Source: Agelas oroides (lineage: Eukaryota > Porifera > Demospongiae > Agelasida > Agelasidae). Taken from it: a stretch of 64,000 nucleotides of DNA. Under the pieces are notes generated by a model. The model did no database searches. It had not been told where the DNA came from and worked only from the letters and a program-made list of their open reading frames with translations. Location of the stretch: contig OX422195.1 of assembly GCA_949130485.1 (NCBI GenBank), forward strand, positions 3,524,566 to 3,588,565, given 5' to 3'. Below are positions 47,601-56,500 of the stretch, piece after piece. Position numbers and translations under genes: made by a program. Position 1 is the first letter of the stretch. Each line of letters begins with the position of its first letter.

Positions 47601-50231
47601 CCTGCACCTCAAACCAATCATTATTCAGTCTAAGCACCTGCACCTCAAGCCAATCGTTATTCAGTCTAAAAAACCTGCACCTCAAGCCAATCGTTATTCA
47701 GTCTAAAAACCTGCACCTCAAGCCAATTATTCAGTCTAAAAACCTGCACCTCAAGCCAATCATTATTCAGTCTAAAAAACCTGCACCTCAAGCCAATCAT
47801 TATTCAGTCTAAAAACCTGCACCTCAAGCCAATCGTTATTCAGTCTAAAAAACCTGCACCTCAAGCCAATGTTATTCAGTCTAAAAACCTGCACCTCTCG
47901 GCTATTTAATTTGCATTCAGTCTGTCATAGTGACAAACAAGTAAGGCTTGTGTTTTAGCAAACATCATACGGATATCACCGTCCCTTCACATGATATCTT
48001 AGTTGCTGTTGTATGGAGATGGCATCCCATCCGTTCCAATCAACAGCATTTTGCACATTCCTACACTCATATAAGCACAATAGTTTCTGTCACACATTAC
48101 AGTAAATATGCAATATAAGCAAAATTAAATCCTGTTACATTCATAGATATATATGGAGTCAAGGTATTTGCTTGGACAGGATCCACATTCACAGCTAGTG
48201 TGGGGAAAGCATGAGTGAGCCCCAATCACAAACTACTGTATTTGTCAAATGAATGATGCTGAGTACTCCCTTTCCTAAACCATTATAGAAAAAGTATAGG
48301 GATTTAAAACGTGTCTTTGTAAGTGCACTAGCAGACAAAAAGGTGTGGCTGCCAGGATGAAATCCCACACTATTTTACCTCTCACAGGAAATTTAACTGC
48401 AACATGAGTATACTCACAGACCTCCACTTCTTCTCTTTTCCACACATGCACACACACACGCACACACATGCACGCACACACACACATATGCACAGACACA
48501 CACACATGCACACATACACACACACACATGCACCACACACACATGCACACACACGCACAGACACACGCACACACATACACATGCATGCACACACATGCAC
48601 ACACACACACACACAAACACACACCTGCACACATACACACACATGTACACACACACGTACACACACACACGTGCATACACTCACACGCACACATGCACAT
48701 GCACATGCACATGCACACGCTCACACACACACATAAACACACACCTGCATACACACACACACACACACAACACACCTTGACAGATAGATCCTCTTCTCTG
48801 TGTATTGTCCATCTCCATGTTTGTCATCATGGCACGATTCATTCACCACCACCTCCACACCATCACCACTCCCACGACTCTCTTCTGCACTGTGACGTGC
48901 AATCATGTACAGCTGGCCAATGCGATACTGCATACACAGGAAAGAGTTGTGAGTGCATGCAGGAAGACAAACACAAAGTCGTCAGCTACAAAAACCTCAA
49001 TGTACACATGCACTTTGATTTAATATCTGAGGCATGTTCAGTAGAGTACACGACTGTGTACACAGGAAGACAAAGATAAAGATACATTACATTAATGGTG
49101 TAATCAACAGGAACACATGGTTTGATTTATATGTAATAACAATAAGGCCATGAACTGCGGCACTCAACTACAAGAACAGGGCTATCCTACCACACAGGCC
49201 ACACAGGGCTGTCCTACCACACAGGGCTATCCTACCACACAAGGCTATCCTACCACACAGGGCTATCCTACCACACAGGGCTATCCTACCACATAGGGCT
49301 ATCCTACCACACAGGGCTATCCTACCACACAGGGCTATCCTACCACATAGGGCTATCCTACCACATAGGGCTATCCTACCACACAGGCTATCCTACCACA
49401 TAGGGCTATCCTACCACACAGGGCTATCCTACCACACAGGGCTATCCTACCACACAGGGCTATCCTACCACACAGGGCTATCCTACCACACAGGGCTATC
49501 CTACCACACAGGGCTATCCTACTACATAGGGCTATCCTATCAATGCTGGAAGGAACTTTGATAAGCTGGCAAACCAAAAAAAAAAAAAAAAAAAAAAAAA
49601 TAACAAGGGAATGTGCAACTACACATGTGCAAAGAACACCATATGGACCCCACCATCGATATCTATGACCACACATACAAGCTTTGCAGTCCATACTGGA
49701 AGCAGACTGGATTTTGGTTGTCTGCAGTATTGACCTTCCATTAACGTGCATCAATGTGTTAACCAATAATGTAGCTGCAAACTCTAGATATGTTTTCTGT
49801 CCTGCCGGCCTAGCAACAGCACACATACATGTAGCAACTCAGTTCACAAACCATAACCAGCAAAACCTTGTCAGAAAATTACGTGACTGAGGATCTACGT
49901 CCCCACATCTAGCCTCCAACACACTGTGAGCTATGGTGGGTTGCTAGGTAAGAAAACAGTGGCATTTTTCAAGCTGTATGTGACACCACATACACACACA
50001 GCCACTCAACTACTTACAGAACAGCTTGTGGTGGTTTCTTCATATTTCAGTCCACAATACAGCCAGTGTATGACAACCAAATACGCCAGCAATGTGACCC
50101 TGATTCCATATAAATGGCACCTACCTAGCCTAACCTTCACTTAGCTTACACGTATGTAGACGTGGTTATTTTAGATGACTCACCTCTTCTACAGAGAGTG
50201 GCATGCAGACTCTGTACTCCTTGAGCAACAT
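29614..50231 (-). CDS. PITPNC1: PITPNC1-like phosphatidylinositol transfer protein, 10 exons
   Basis: Exons in coding order (plus coordinates): 50184-50231, 48776-48927, 46637-46725, 44683-44690, 40877-40948, 33574-33672, 31787-31846, 30907-31002, 30391-30454, 29614-29717. They total 792 nt, 263 codons plus TGA, with all phases agreeing. The protein starts [16 protein letters not shown] and continues [18 protein letters not shown]-like [64 protein letters not shown] and [13 protein letters not shown]. These match class IIB PITP (PITPNC1/RdgB-beta) along the whole domain. Thr59 and Lys61 fall at the positions that contact inositol phosphate in PITP-alpha. The family carries phosphatidylinositol or phosphatidic acid between membranes. 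The protein stops at the domain end, without the tail of the long human isoform. Confidence 0.93.
29940..30279. mobile_element. MITE, TGGCAGTCC family, with nested insertion
   Basis: Second copy of the element at 5205-5461. The ends TGGCAGTC and GGACTGCCA enclose arms with AGGGCGGAGCTCATA and TATGAGCCCTGCCCTTAACG. Its centre is interrupted by a 71-bp foldback element (30054-30124). Confidence 0.8.
30054..30124. mobile_element. 71-bp foldback MITE nested in another MITE
   Basis: Ends TAGCCTCATTCCCAGG and AAACAAGGCTA; flanked by CATACGAGC at 30045-30053 and 30125-30133. It entered the TGGCAGTCC element, so it is the younger of the two. Confidence 0.85.
31998..32641. mobile_element. element with AACCCTCGGCGC inverted ends
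   Basis: Ends AACCCTCGGCGC and GCGCCGAGGGTT. Near the right end is a short ACAGACAC tandem tract (32572-32602). A minus-strand zinc-ribbon-like frame lies inside. It sits between PITPNC1 exons 6 and 7. Confidence 0.55.
32147..32293 (-). CDS. zinc-ribbon-like fragment within a transposon
   Basis: From a Met at 32293 the frame reads [19 protein letters not shown], then TCERCDHVF and a basic tail. The two C-x2-C knuckles suggest a small zinc ribbon. Such short CPxC-CxxC proteins are common in invertebrate repeats. Whether it is expressed is unknown. Confidence 0.35.
   Translation of the reverse strand: MPPTKVCPQCKAAVPVRRKTCERCDHVFRSKRKAELICERNCAEERVR
32642..33573. other. PITPNC1 intron 6 remainder
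   Basis: Contains a right end of the TAGCCTCG family (GGGAAGGCCTGGGAATGAGG at about 33402-33423); a possible diverged left end lies near 33108. Nothing else recognised. Confidence 0.4.
33673..36157. other. PITPNC1 intron 5, distal part
   Basis: A 13-bp inverted pair ACTTGTACCATGG (35147) and CCATGGTACAAGT (35850) may bound a transposon of about 700 bp. No gene is evident. Confidence 0.35.
36158..36623. mobile_element. 466-bp MITE with AAAGAGTGCCC ends
   Basis: A 22-bp terminal inverted repeat (starting TAGTCTTGCAAAAGAGTGCC on the left) matches the right end with two differences. Repeats of GTGGGCACTCTTT lie near both ends. No coding capacity. Confidence 0.7.
36661..37051. mobile_element. 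MITE with CCGTATTTCTT ends and TA duplication
   Basis: Ends CCGTATTTCTT and AAGAAATATGG flanked by TA (36659-36660, 37052-37053), as in Tc1/mariner-type elements. The body repeats a CGAATAGTAGC(T/C)GC motif three times. Confidence 0.7.
37054..38293. other. intronic stretch with dispersed repeats
   Basis: Repeated GGTGCTTATAATCATGGG-type blocks (about 37735-37770) and GGTGCCTATTTT blocks (37706, 38140-38245) indicate an old transposon. No exon. Confidence 0.4.
38294..38364 (-). mobile_element. tRNA-derived SINE head (anticodon loop CTAGTAT)
   Basis: On the minus strand an A-box-like GTGGTTTGGTGGTA is followed by an anticodon stem-loop TCTGACTAGTATTCAGA and a B box GGTTTGAATCC (38305-38315). 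It resembles the tRNA-like sequence at 869-941. Confidence 0.55.
38391..39062. mobile_element. inverted-repeat element hosting a foldback MITE
   Basis: Arms of about 42 bp: ACATAAGCAGCATTGCCTAG on the left and its complement CTAGGCAATGCTGCTTATGT on the right. The element at 38445-38904 is inserted in it. Confidence 0.65.
38445..38904. mobile_element. 460-bp foldback MITE with perfect 8-bp duplication
   Basis: Ends TAGCCTCGGTCCCAAGCC and GGGACCGAGGATA; arms of about 150 bp include GTGAATGACGTCAGGTGGAC and its complement. Flanking GTTATGGC at 38437-38444 and 38905-38912. Confidence 0.9.
39073..39907. mobile_element. foldback MITE (TAGCCTTG) split by a TA-MITE at its right end
   Basis: The element begins TAGCCTTGTTCCCAGG and runs to GAGGCTA at 39494, with mirrored arms (TGAATGACGTCAGTGTCTAC and complement). 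Its 8-bp duplication GTCCCATG lies at 39065-39072 and, after the second element, at 39908-39915. Confidence 0.85.
39495..39905. mobile_element. 411-bp TA-target MITE nested in the foldback element
   Basis: Ends CCATAAAAGCTTTAATTAA and TTAATTAAAGCTTTTATGG, flanked by TA at 39493-39494 and 39906-39907. The body repeats AAGGCGCC/GGCACCTT-type blocks. Tc1/mariner-like by its TA target. Confidence 0.85.
40396..40794. mobile_element. MITE with ATTGGGGCAAGCCTGAG ends
   Basis: Left ATTGGGGCAAGCCTGAG and right CTCAGGCTTGCCCCACAAT pair with a two-base offset. Related fragments occur near 9103 and 48195. In PITPNC1 intron 5, about 80 bp from exon 5. Confidence 0.65.
41026..41434. mobile_element. foldback MITE (TAGCCTTG family), 409 bp
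   Basis: Ends TAGCCTTGTTCCCAGG and GGGAACAAGGCTA; inner arms share GGTATCTTTCTCAC-like blocks. The flanks CACTGGCC and CAGCGGCA are only partly alike, so the target duplication has decayed. Confidence 0.75.
41958..42149. mobile_element. foldback MITE (TAGTCTCA variant), 192 bp
   Basis: Ends TAGTCTCATCCCAGACC and GTCTGGGCATGAGACTA, flanked by CCACTGGAC on both sides (41949-41957, 42150-42158). Confidence 0.85.
42159..43677. other. PITPNC1 intron 4 remainder
   Basis: No exon in phase with PITPNC1 and no repeat recognised. Confidence 0.4.
43678..44245. mobile_element. hAT-like element with CAGGCCCGGCGG ends
   Basis: Left CAGGCCCGGCGGAAGC, right GCTCCGCCGCCCCTG. The left part carries a TTCTGAGGCTATTTAGGGC block like those at 9272-9560 and 21740-22083. 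No target duplication is visible. Confidence 0.6.
44683..44690 (-). CDS. PITPNC1: 8-nt micro-exon of PITPNC1
   Basis: On the minus strand, GTTGACAG precedes and GTAAGTC follows the eight bases AATACACG. Joined between exon 3 (ending ACT G) and exon 5 (starting TGT TCA), they encode Thr-Glu-Tyr-Thr-Cys-Ser, the sequence found in vertebrate PITPNC1 (ITEYTCSF). Without it exon 5 is out of frame and hits TGA. Frame, homology and splice signals all agree. Confidence 0.85.
45418..45485 (-). mobile_element. tRNA-derived SINE head, diverged
   Basis: The minus strand reads GTGGTTGTAGCTCGTGGTCA (A-box-like) and, about 45 nt on, CCCTGGGTTTGAGTC (B-box-like). The anticodon arm is degenerate. Confidence 0.4.
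46081..46187. mobile_element. short foldback MITE (TAGCCTCA), 107 bp
   Basis: Ends TAGCCTCATCCCCAGGC and TCTGAGGACAAGACTA, with imperfect 9-bp flanks GTTAGCATA and GCTAGCGTA. Confidence 0.7.
47190..47900. repeat. 36-38-bp minisatellite, about 19 copies
   Basis: Unit TCAGTCTAAAAACCTGCACC followed by TCAAGCCAATCATTAT. Units differ by one or two As in the A-run and by ATT/GTT. On the minus strand the 36-bp versions read as a 12-residue repeat ([12 protein letters not shown]), but this is intronic PITPNC1 sequence. Confidence 0.9.
48440..48775. repeat. CA/TG microsatellite abutting the PITPNC1 exon 2 donor
   Basis: About 330 bp of CACA with interspersed CACATG and CACGCA. On the PITPNC1 strand the intron begins GTGTGTTGTGTGTGTG, so the 5' splice site is itself the edge of the array. 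Confidence 0.9.
49193..49545. repeat. 18-bp minisatellite, about 19 copies
   Basis: Unit CACACAGGGCTATCCTAC with CATAGG variants, in PITPNC1 intron 1. There are no spacers, so it is not a CRISPR array. Confidence 0.9.
49576..49601 (+). repeat. poly(A) run of about 25 bases
   Basis: An uninterrupted A-run 30 bp after the 18-bp minisatellite; possibly a retroposon tail, though no retroposon body is seen. Confidence 0.7.
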
Positions 50232-50541
50232 ACTGCTGTTGCTTTCTCTTCTCCTTCTTCCTGAAATTCAGTAGTTCTTACCGCTGTGTACAGACACTGA
50301 GATTCACCTCAACGACCAACACTACACTGGGCAGAAGCCGTTTGGCGGTAGATGTAGACAGGAGACCCGATCTGACTTGATACAGTATTGTAAACATCCA
50401 TTTCCGGTGTGGTTCATCGATGCATCGTGCATATGTTGATTGGTCATGCATGGCAAGTTGATCTAAAATAACGAATAAATAATATTAAATTGCCTCGCAT
50501 GTACTGTGTAGTATAGTGCTAGTGTTTGATGAAAAACAAAG
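50232..50541. promoter_or_regulatory. bidirectional promoter of PITPNC1 and the TCF20-like gene
   Basis: 310 bp separate the two divergent start codons. The interval contains an ETS-type site (ACCGGAAATGG on the minus strand, about 50398-50408) and an inverted CCAAT box (ATTGG, 50439-50443). No TATA box is obvious. ETS and CCAAT sites are typical of CpG-type bidirectional promoters; function is inferred. Confidence 0.55.
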
Positions 50542-53500
50542 ATGGAAAGTGGAGTTTCAATGAAAACTAAAGATCCTACCCAGGCCATTTGTGTCACTTC
50601 AGATCCAAGTATTGATTCTGGGAGACAGCAAGGCGATGAACAGCATGTTGTGTATGGTGATACAAATAGAAACATGCAGACAAAAAGTTCCGAACATGCT
50701 TCTTCTGACCAGCCACCTACAAACACTCCTGTGAGTCAATGTACTAATTTAGAAATGACCAGTGAAAACCAAACCAGTCAAGCATCATCTGGAACTGTTA
50801 GCTGGTATCCATATGCACACTGCACTGAGACTTCCAAGACTACACTTCAAGGAAAGGTTGGTGCGGGTCAGCAGCAATCTCAGGTGCCTGTAAGTGAACA
50901 ACAATGTGAGAAGACCAATAATGCAGGCTGTAGTCACATGGAATCCTATCAGTATAATAAAGACAATGGCAGTGATTCAGTCTCCACTGGACTACCCAGT
51001 AAAGGTGATGCCTCTTCACAGCAATTGCAAATTGCACAACAGATTAACGAGTATCCCTCAGATGAATCCCAGACAAATCAGTATTTGGACAGTCATAAAG
51101 CAGGTAGTGACGCACTGCATAATAACTCCTACCAAGCACAAAATCAGTGTGGATACTTGCATTCAGACCTCTCTTCAGAACAGTGTTCAGTAGGTGAGGA
51201 AACAGGCAGCCAACGAGAAGGAGGTACACAAGCCTGTGCTACTGGACAAGAAGCACAGCAGACCAGTACTGATTTACAAGTCACCCAGACTGATACCTCC
51301 ACAAAGTGCACCCACCTTGATACAACTAGCTATTCACAGCACACTGAGGATAATACCAGTACCCATCCACACGGCACTGAAGATGATGCCAGTATCTGTT
51401 CACAAGTAACCCACAGTAGTGCCACAGTCAATTCACAGGATGCCCACAGTGGGGATGATACTTGTTCCCAAGACACCCATAGTGGTACTGCAACCCATTT
51501 GCAGAATGCACCAAGTGTTACTGCAACTGAATCACATGACACTCAGGCTGCTTATTCATGGGAAACAAAACATGATGTCAGCACCCATGGCCAACATGTC
51601 CAGTTGAGCACTGGTACCTATTCACAAGATACGCAGAGTGATACCAGTTCATATTCACATGGTACTGAAAGTGTTAGCAGCAACTTTTCACAGGGTGCTC
51701 AAAGTGTTAGCAGCAACTTTTCACAGGGTGCTCAAAGTGGTAATAGTACTCATTCACAGGATACTCAGAGTGCCTATTCACAGGGTGCTGAAAGTGTTAG
51801 TGGTACCGATTCACAGGGTACTGAAAGTGCTAGTGGTACCGATTCACATGATACCCAAAGTGCTAGTGGTACGGATTCACATGATACCCAAAGTGCTAGT
51901 GGTACCAATTCACATGATACCCAAAGTGCTAGTGGTACCGATTCACATGATACCTACTATCAGTATGCCCATGAAAGCACTTATTCCAAAGATACCCATG
52001 GTACTTATTCGCAAGATGTGCATTCACAAAACACAGCCCAGAGTGACACTACAACCTACTCCTATGATGCTCAAGGTGGTACTGGTACTTATTCGCAGGA
52101 TATTTATTCCAGCACCACTTCCTATTCACAAAATGCCCCAACTGGTACGGGTACCTATTCACAGAATGCTCAGAGCTGTGGTGGTACATACTCACAGGAT
52201 ATGTATTCACAGCATACATATTCACAGGCTGCCTATTCACAGAATCCTCAGACTGCCTATTCACAGGATCCTCAGACAGGCTATTCACAGGATCCTCAGG
52301 CTGCCTATTCACAGAATCCTCAGGCTACCTATTCACAGGATCCTCAGACAGGCTATTCACAGGGTCCTCAGACTGCCTATTCACAGGATCATCAGACAGG
52401 CTATTCACAGGGTCCTCAGGCTGCCTATTCACAGGATCATCAGACAGGCTATTCACAGGATCCTCAGGCTGCCTATTCACAGAATCCTCAGACTGCCTAT
52501 TCACAGAATCCTCAGACTGCCTATTCACAGGATCCTCAGACTGCCTATTCACAGGATCCTCAGACTGCCTATTCACAGAATCCTCAGGCTGCCTATTCAC
52601 AGGATCCTCAGGCTGCCTATTCACAGGGTCCTCAGGCTGCCTATTCACAGGATCCTCAGGCTGCCTATTCACAGGATCCTCAGGCTGCCTATTCACAGGA
52701 TCCTCAGGCTGCCTATTCACAGGGTCCTCAGGCTGCCTATTCACAGGATCCTCAGGCTGCCTATTCACAGAATCCTCAAACAACCTATTCACAGGATCCT
52801 CAGACAGGCTATTCACAGGATCCTCAGGCTACCTATTCACAGGGTCCTCAGACAGGCTATTCACAGGATCCTCAGGCTGCCTATTCACAGAATCCTCAGA
52901 CTTCCTATCCACAGAATCCTCAGACTGCCTATTCACAGAATCCTCAGGCTGCCTATTCACAGAATCCTCAGGCTGCCTATTCACAGGATCCTCAAACAGG
53001 CTATTCACAGGATACTCAAACAACCTATTCACAGGATCCTCAAACAACCTATTCACAGGATCCTCAGACAGGCTATTCACAGGATCCTCAGGCTACCTAT
53101 TCACAGGGTCCTCAGGCTGCCTATTCACAGGATCCTCAGACAGGCTATTCACAGGATCCTCAGACAGGCTATTCAGAGGCTGCCCAGAGTACCTATACAG
53201 AGCAGTTCAGTCAACAAACAACCAGTACAGCATACCCATCTGATACTTCCTATTCCACCCAGCATTATTCCCAGTACTCACAGGATGCCCAGTATTCCCA
53301 ACAAGGAGGATATACTACACAAAATAATGAGCAACGATATTATCAAGGTTCTGAAGGTTCAAACTGTGGCAGCTATTATGGGGAGTCATATAGTGGTTCA
53401 AGTTACTATGATTCAACACCTTCTGGTGCTTATCAGCAACAGAATGCCCAGCAGTACAACCAAAGTGGGCAGTCACAGCAACAAAGCTATTCATTTGATC

Positions 53501-56500
53501 AGAGTTACCCCAGTGGGTACCAATCTGCCAATGAAAATACAGGTGGCTACTATTCAAATGAACCTCAAGGTGAAAGTAATAGTCAGCTACAATTCAATCA
53601 ACCAAATGCTCAACAACAATGGGAGCATGGTTCATACAAAAATCAGAATACTGGCTCTCACCAACATTACCAGTCACATGCGAGCGCTGGTTATCAGGAC
53701 TATCCTGACTCAGGCTCAGCCTACTATCACCAAGAACAACAACCATCTCGACATCCACTGCCACAGCAGGAATGGCCTCATCCACCCCCGCCTTTGCCAC
53801 CACCACCAGAACTACCACAGCAGGAATGGCCACATCCACCCCCGCCTCTGCCCCTGCACCCAGAATTACCACCACAACAGCCGCCCCCATTACCATCAGA
53901 ATTACCACCACCACCACCACCACCACCACCGCCACATCTTCCACCACCACCACCACCACACCATCTGCCTCCCCCACCACCACCACAACCATGGCAACAG
54001 CCCCTCCCACACCCACACCAATGGCCACCACCATCCCCACAGCAACAGTACAATCATGATTACAGCTATGGGTCTGAAACAGGAGACTATGGCATGTATT
54101 CAGAGCAGCAGCCTCCCAACTATCCTAGCTCCATGAGGCCATGGAGAGAAAATGGTCCTGGTAGTTTCCGAGATCCTCCACATCACTGGCGCCAAAGAGA
54201 AGGAAGATGGCCTCCATATCGCCGTGGACAAAAGTTTGGTAGCCCTTCTGGGTTTCAGAGACCAGGTCGTGGATCTCCATCCATTGATTCAAGGCCTTCA
54301 CCATCTGGTAGCTCTAGTCCTAGCCTGCAAGGTTATAGTCCAAAGCTTAGTCCTTCAAAAGATAGTGGTTCACCACGCACACAGTCTGAGAGTCAGCCAA
54401 GTCAACATTTGAAACCATCGCCAGCGGACAAAGAAGATACAGAAAAGAGTACCAAGTTCTCAAGGCAGTTGCATGATCCTCGAAAAAATCAAGGATCCCC
54501 TTCAAAATCTGATTCTCAAAATGACGATGACAAGCACTACACAAAAAGTTCCAAGTATACAGGCTTCACCAAGAATCCTGTGTATAAACGTAGTGCCATG
54601 CTGAAGCAGAAAACATGGAAGCACAAACTATCTGATAAGCTTAAAGGACCTCAGCTGATTCAACCTCATCATCAAAAATCTGAACATGATAAGGCAGATT
54701 CCACACAGCTAAAGATGAAGAAGACTGAGAAACCAAAATCCACAGAAGTTCCTTTGTTTCCCAAGCCACTTGCTAGCTTCAAGATTCCTAAACACAAGAG
54801 CAGTTCCGAAATTGGGAAAACAACTACTGGTGAAAGCAGAAAAACTGCTACTGAGAAGGGGAACACCACAGAAAGCAAAGACTTGGAATCAAGGCAACGT
54901 GCACATGAAACAGCTTCATCACAAACAAAAGCATCGAAAGCATGCACAGGAAAGGAAGAGTCAAAGAGTGATGTAGCATCCATTCTGTCTACTTGTGATA
55001 CCACCACATTGAAAGCACTTGCTCTTACAATTCAACAGACTTTAGTAAGTTTTAATGCTGATGCTATATACTGTTATAGTAGTACTACTTCATTGACTAA
55101 GTGATAACTTGTATTGTTTTACAGGCTGCAAACAAAGAAACTGTCACTGAATCAAAGTGTGAAGACATACAGGTTGGTAACCTTTATAAAATGAATTGTT
55201 TTACAGTATTTTACCACTTTTCGTCTGATGTTGCACCAGTTCCGAGCAAGTGCACGCCATCTACAATGTAGTTTTATACTACACATTAGCCAGTAATATA
55301 GATTTTTGTGTTGTTTGTTTTTGTTTACTTTGTTTTGTAGGATCCATTACTTAATGTGTCACACAATACAAAGGTTGCTGAAATGTCGCCCACTGCCAAG
55401 GTTACTGAGATTTCACATACTGCCAAGGTACCTGAGATGTCACCTACCACTGAAGTCACTGAGATTTCACACACCACTAAGGGTGCCGGGATGTCACATA
55501 CTGTGAAGGTTACTCCAGCACCAAGGGTAAGTTTTCACTTGTCATATACCCCAGGATTACCCTGTGCATCTTGCACCTTTATGTAATCAGCAAAGCAACT
55601 TGTAAAGGAGTGAGACCTCTGAGCATTGACCACATGCAACTTAGAAATAATGGGTGCACAAGCATGTGACAAATATTGTTATGTTAATTCATAACTATGC
55701 ATTGTGTAGCCGTTCAAGCCTGACACTACAAATGACCCAGTCAGTCCATTTTCCCTCCTGGAAATGGTTTGTAGAGCTTTGTTTCTTCTGTCCACCTGCA
55801 ACAAGAAAGCCAGCCATCGGTGCTGAAGTGCCAGCGTCTTAGAACTTATTTCTTGACTATAGTACAGCATTCAAAGCTGCTACTGCCATGCACTACAGCT
55901 CCCCTGCTACTGGACATATAGCCGATATATAAGAGAAACTGGGTCCAGCTATGTACTACTGTGGAGTAACAAGAATGTATCTGAATATAGTGACAAGGCG
56001 GATGTTATTTGTAAATAGCCTGTTTGTTCTACATCTATCCTACCACTCTTCCATTTCACATCCCCTCAATCTCAATCATATTTACATAGTCAATTAGTGC
56101 TCCTGGACAGAGCACGTACATACAGCAGATTGCCAAGTCAATTTTAGAGATGATAATGTGCTTTGTACCAATTAAGCCAGTTTGATACTACAATGAGTTC
56201 CCTCAAAACTAAGTGAAAGTCTGGGTGCTAGCAGCTATAGAATGCTTTCGAAAAACGTTTCATGTGCTCTTTTACTGCTAGCTGTTACTCGTAACTTCTT
56301 TTATTGTAGGCTATTGTTCCTGCTCAGAGAATAGTGACAGTTGAAGCTTACCCTGGTTCAGACAAGGTCAGCCAATGTGGTCTGGGAATACATGTAGAAC
56401 ATACAAATTCTGGGCCAGAACAAATAGTATTTGAGTGGTCAGGCCACACACAATTACAACTGTGCGTGCATATGCTTGCACAAGTGCAAGCGTATACTTG

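Noticed and set aside
48275-49079. Cys/Val-rich and His/Thr-rich frames
   Set aside because: Translations of the CA/TG microsatellite in PITPNC1 intron 2.
49193-49545. Regular array resembling a CRISPR
   Set aside because: Contiguous 18-bp units without spacers in a eukaryotic intron.
52049-53080. Minus-strand frames of EDPVNRQP repeats
   Set aside because: Antisense shadow of the same array, with no splice context or homology.
51638-54136. 832-codon open frame (+) overlapping the TCF20-like exon
   Set aside because: It is the +1 shadow of the 24-bp array (IHRILRLP repeats); a unit divisible by three keeps all frames open. The YSQ frame has the start, splice donors and PHD homology.
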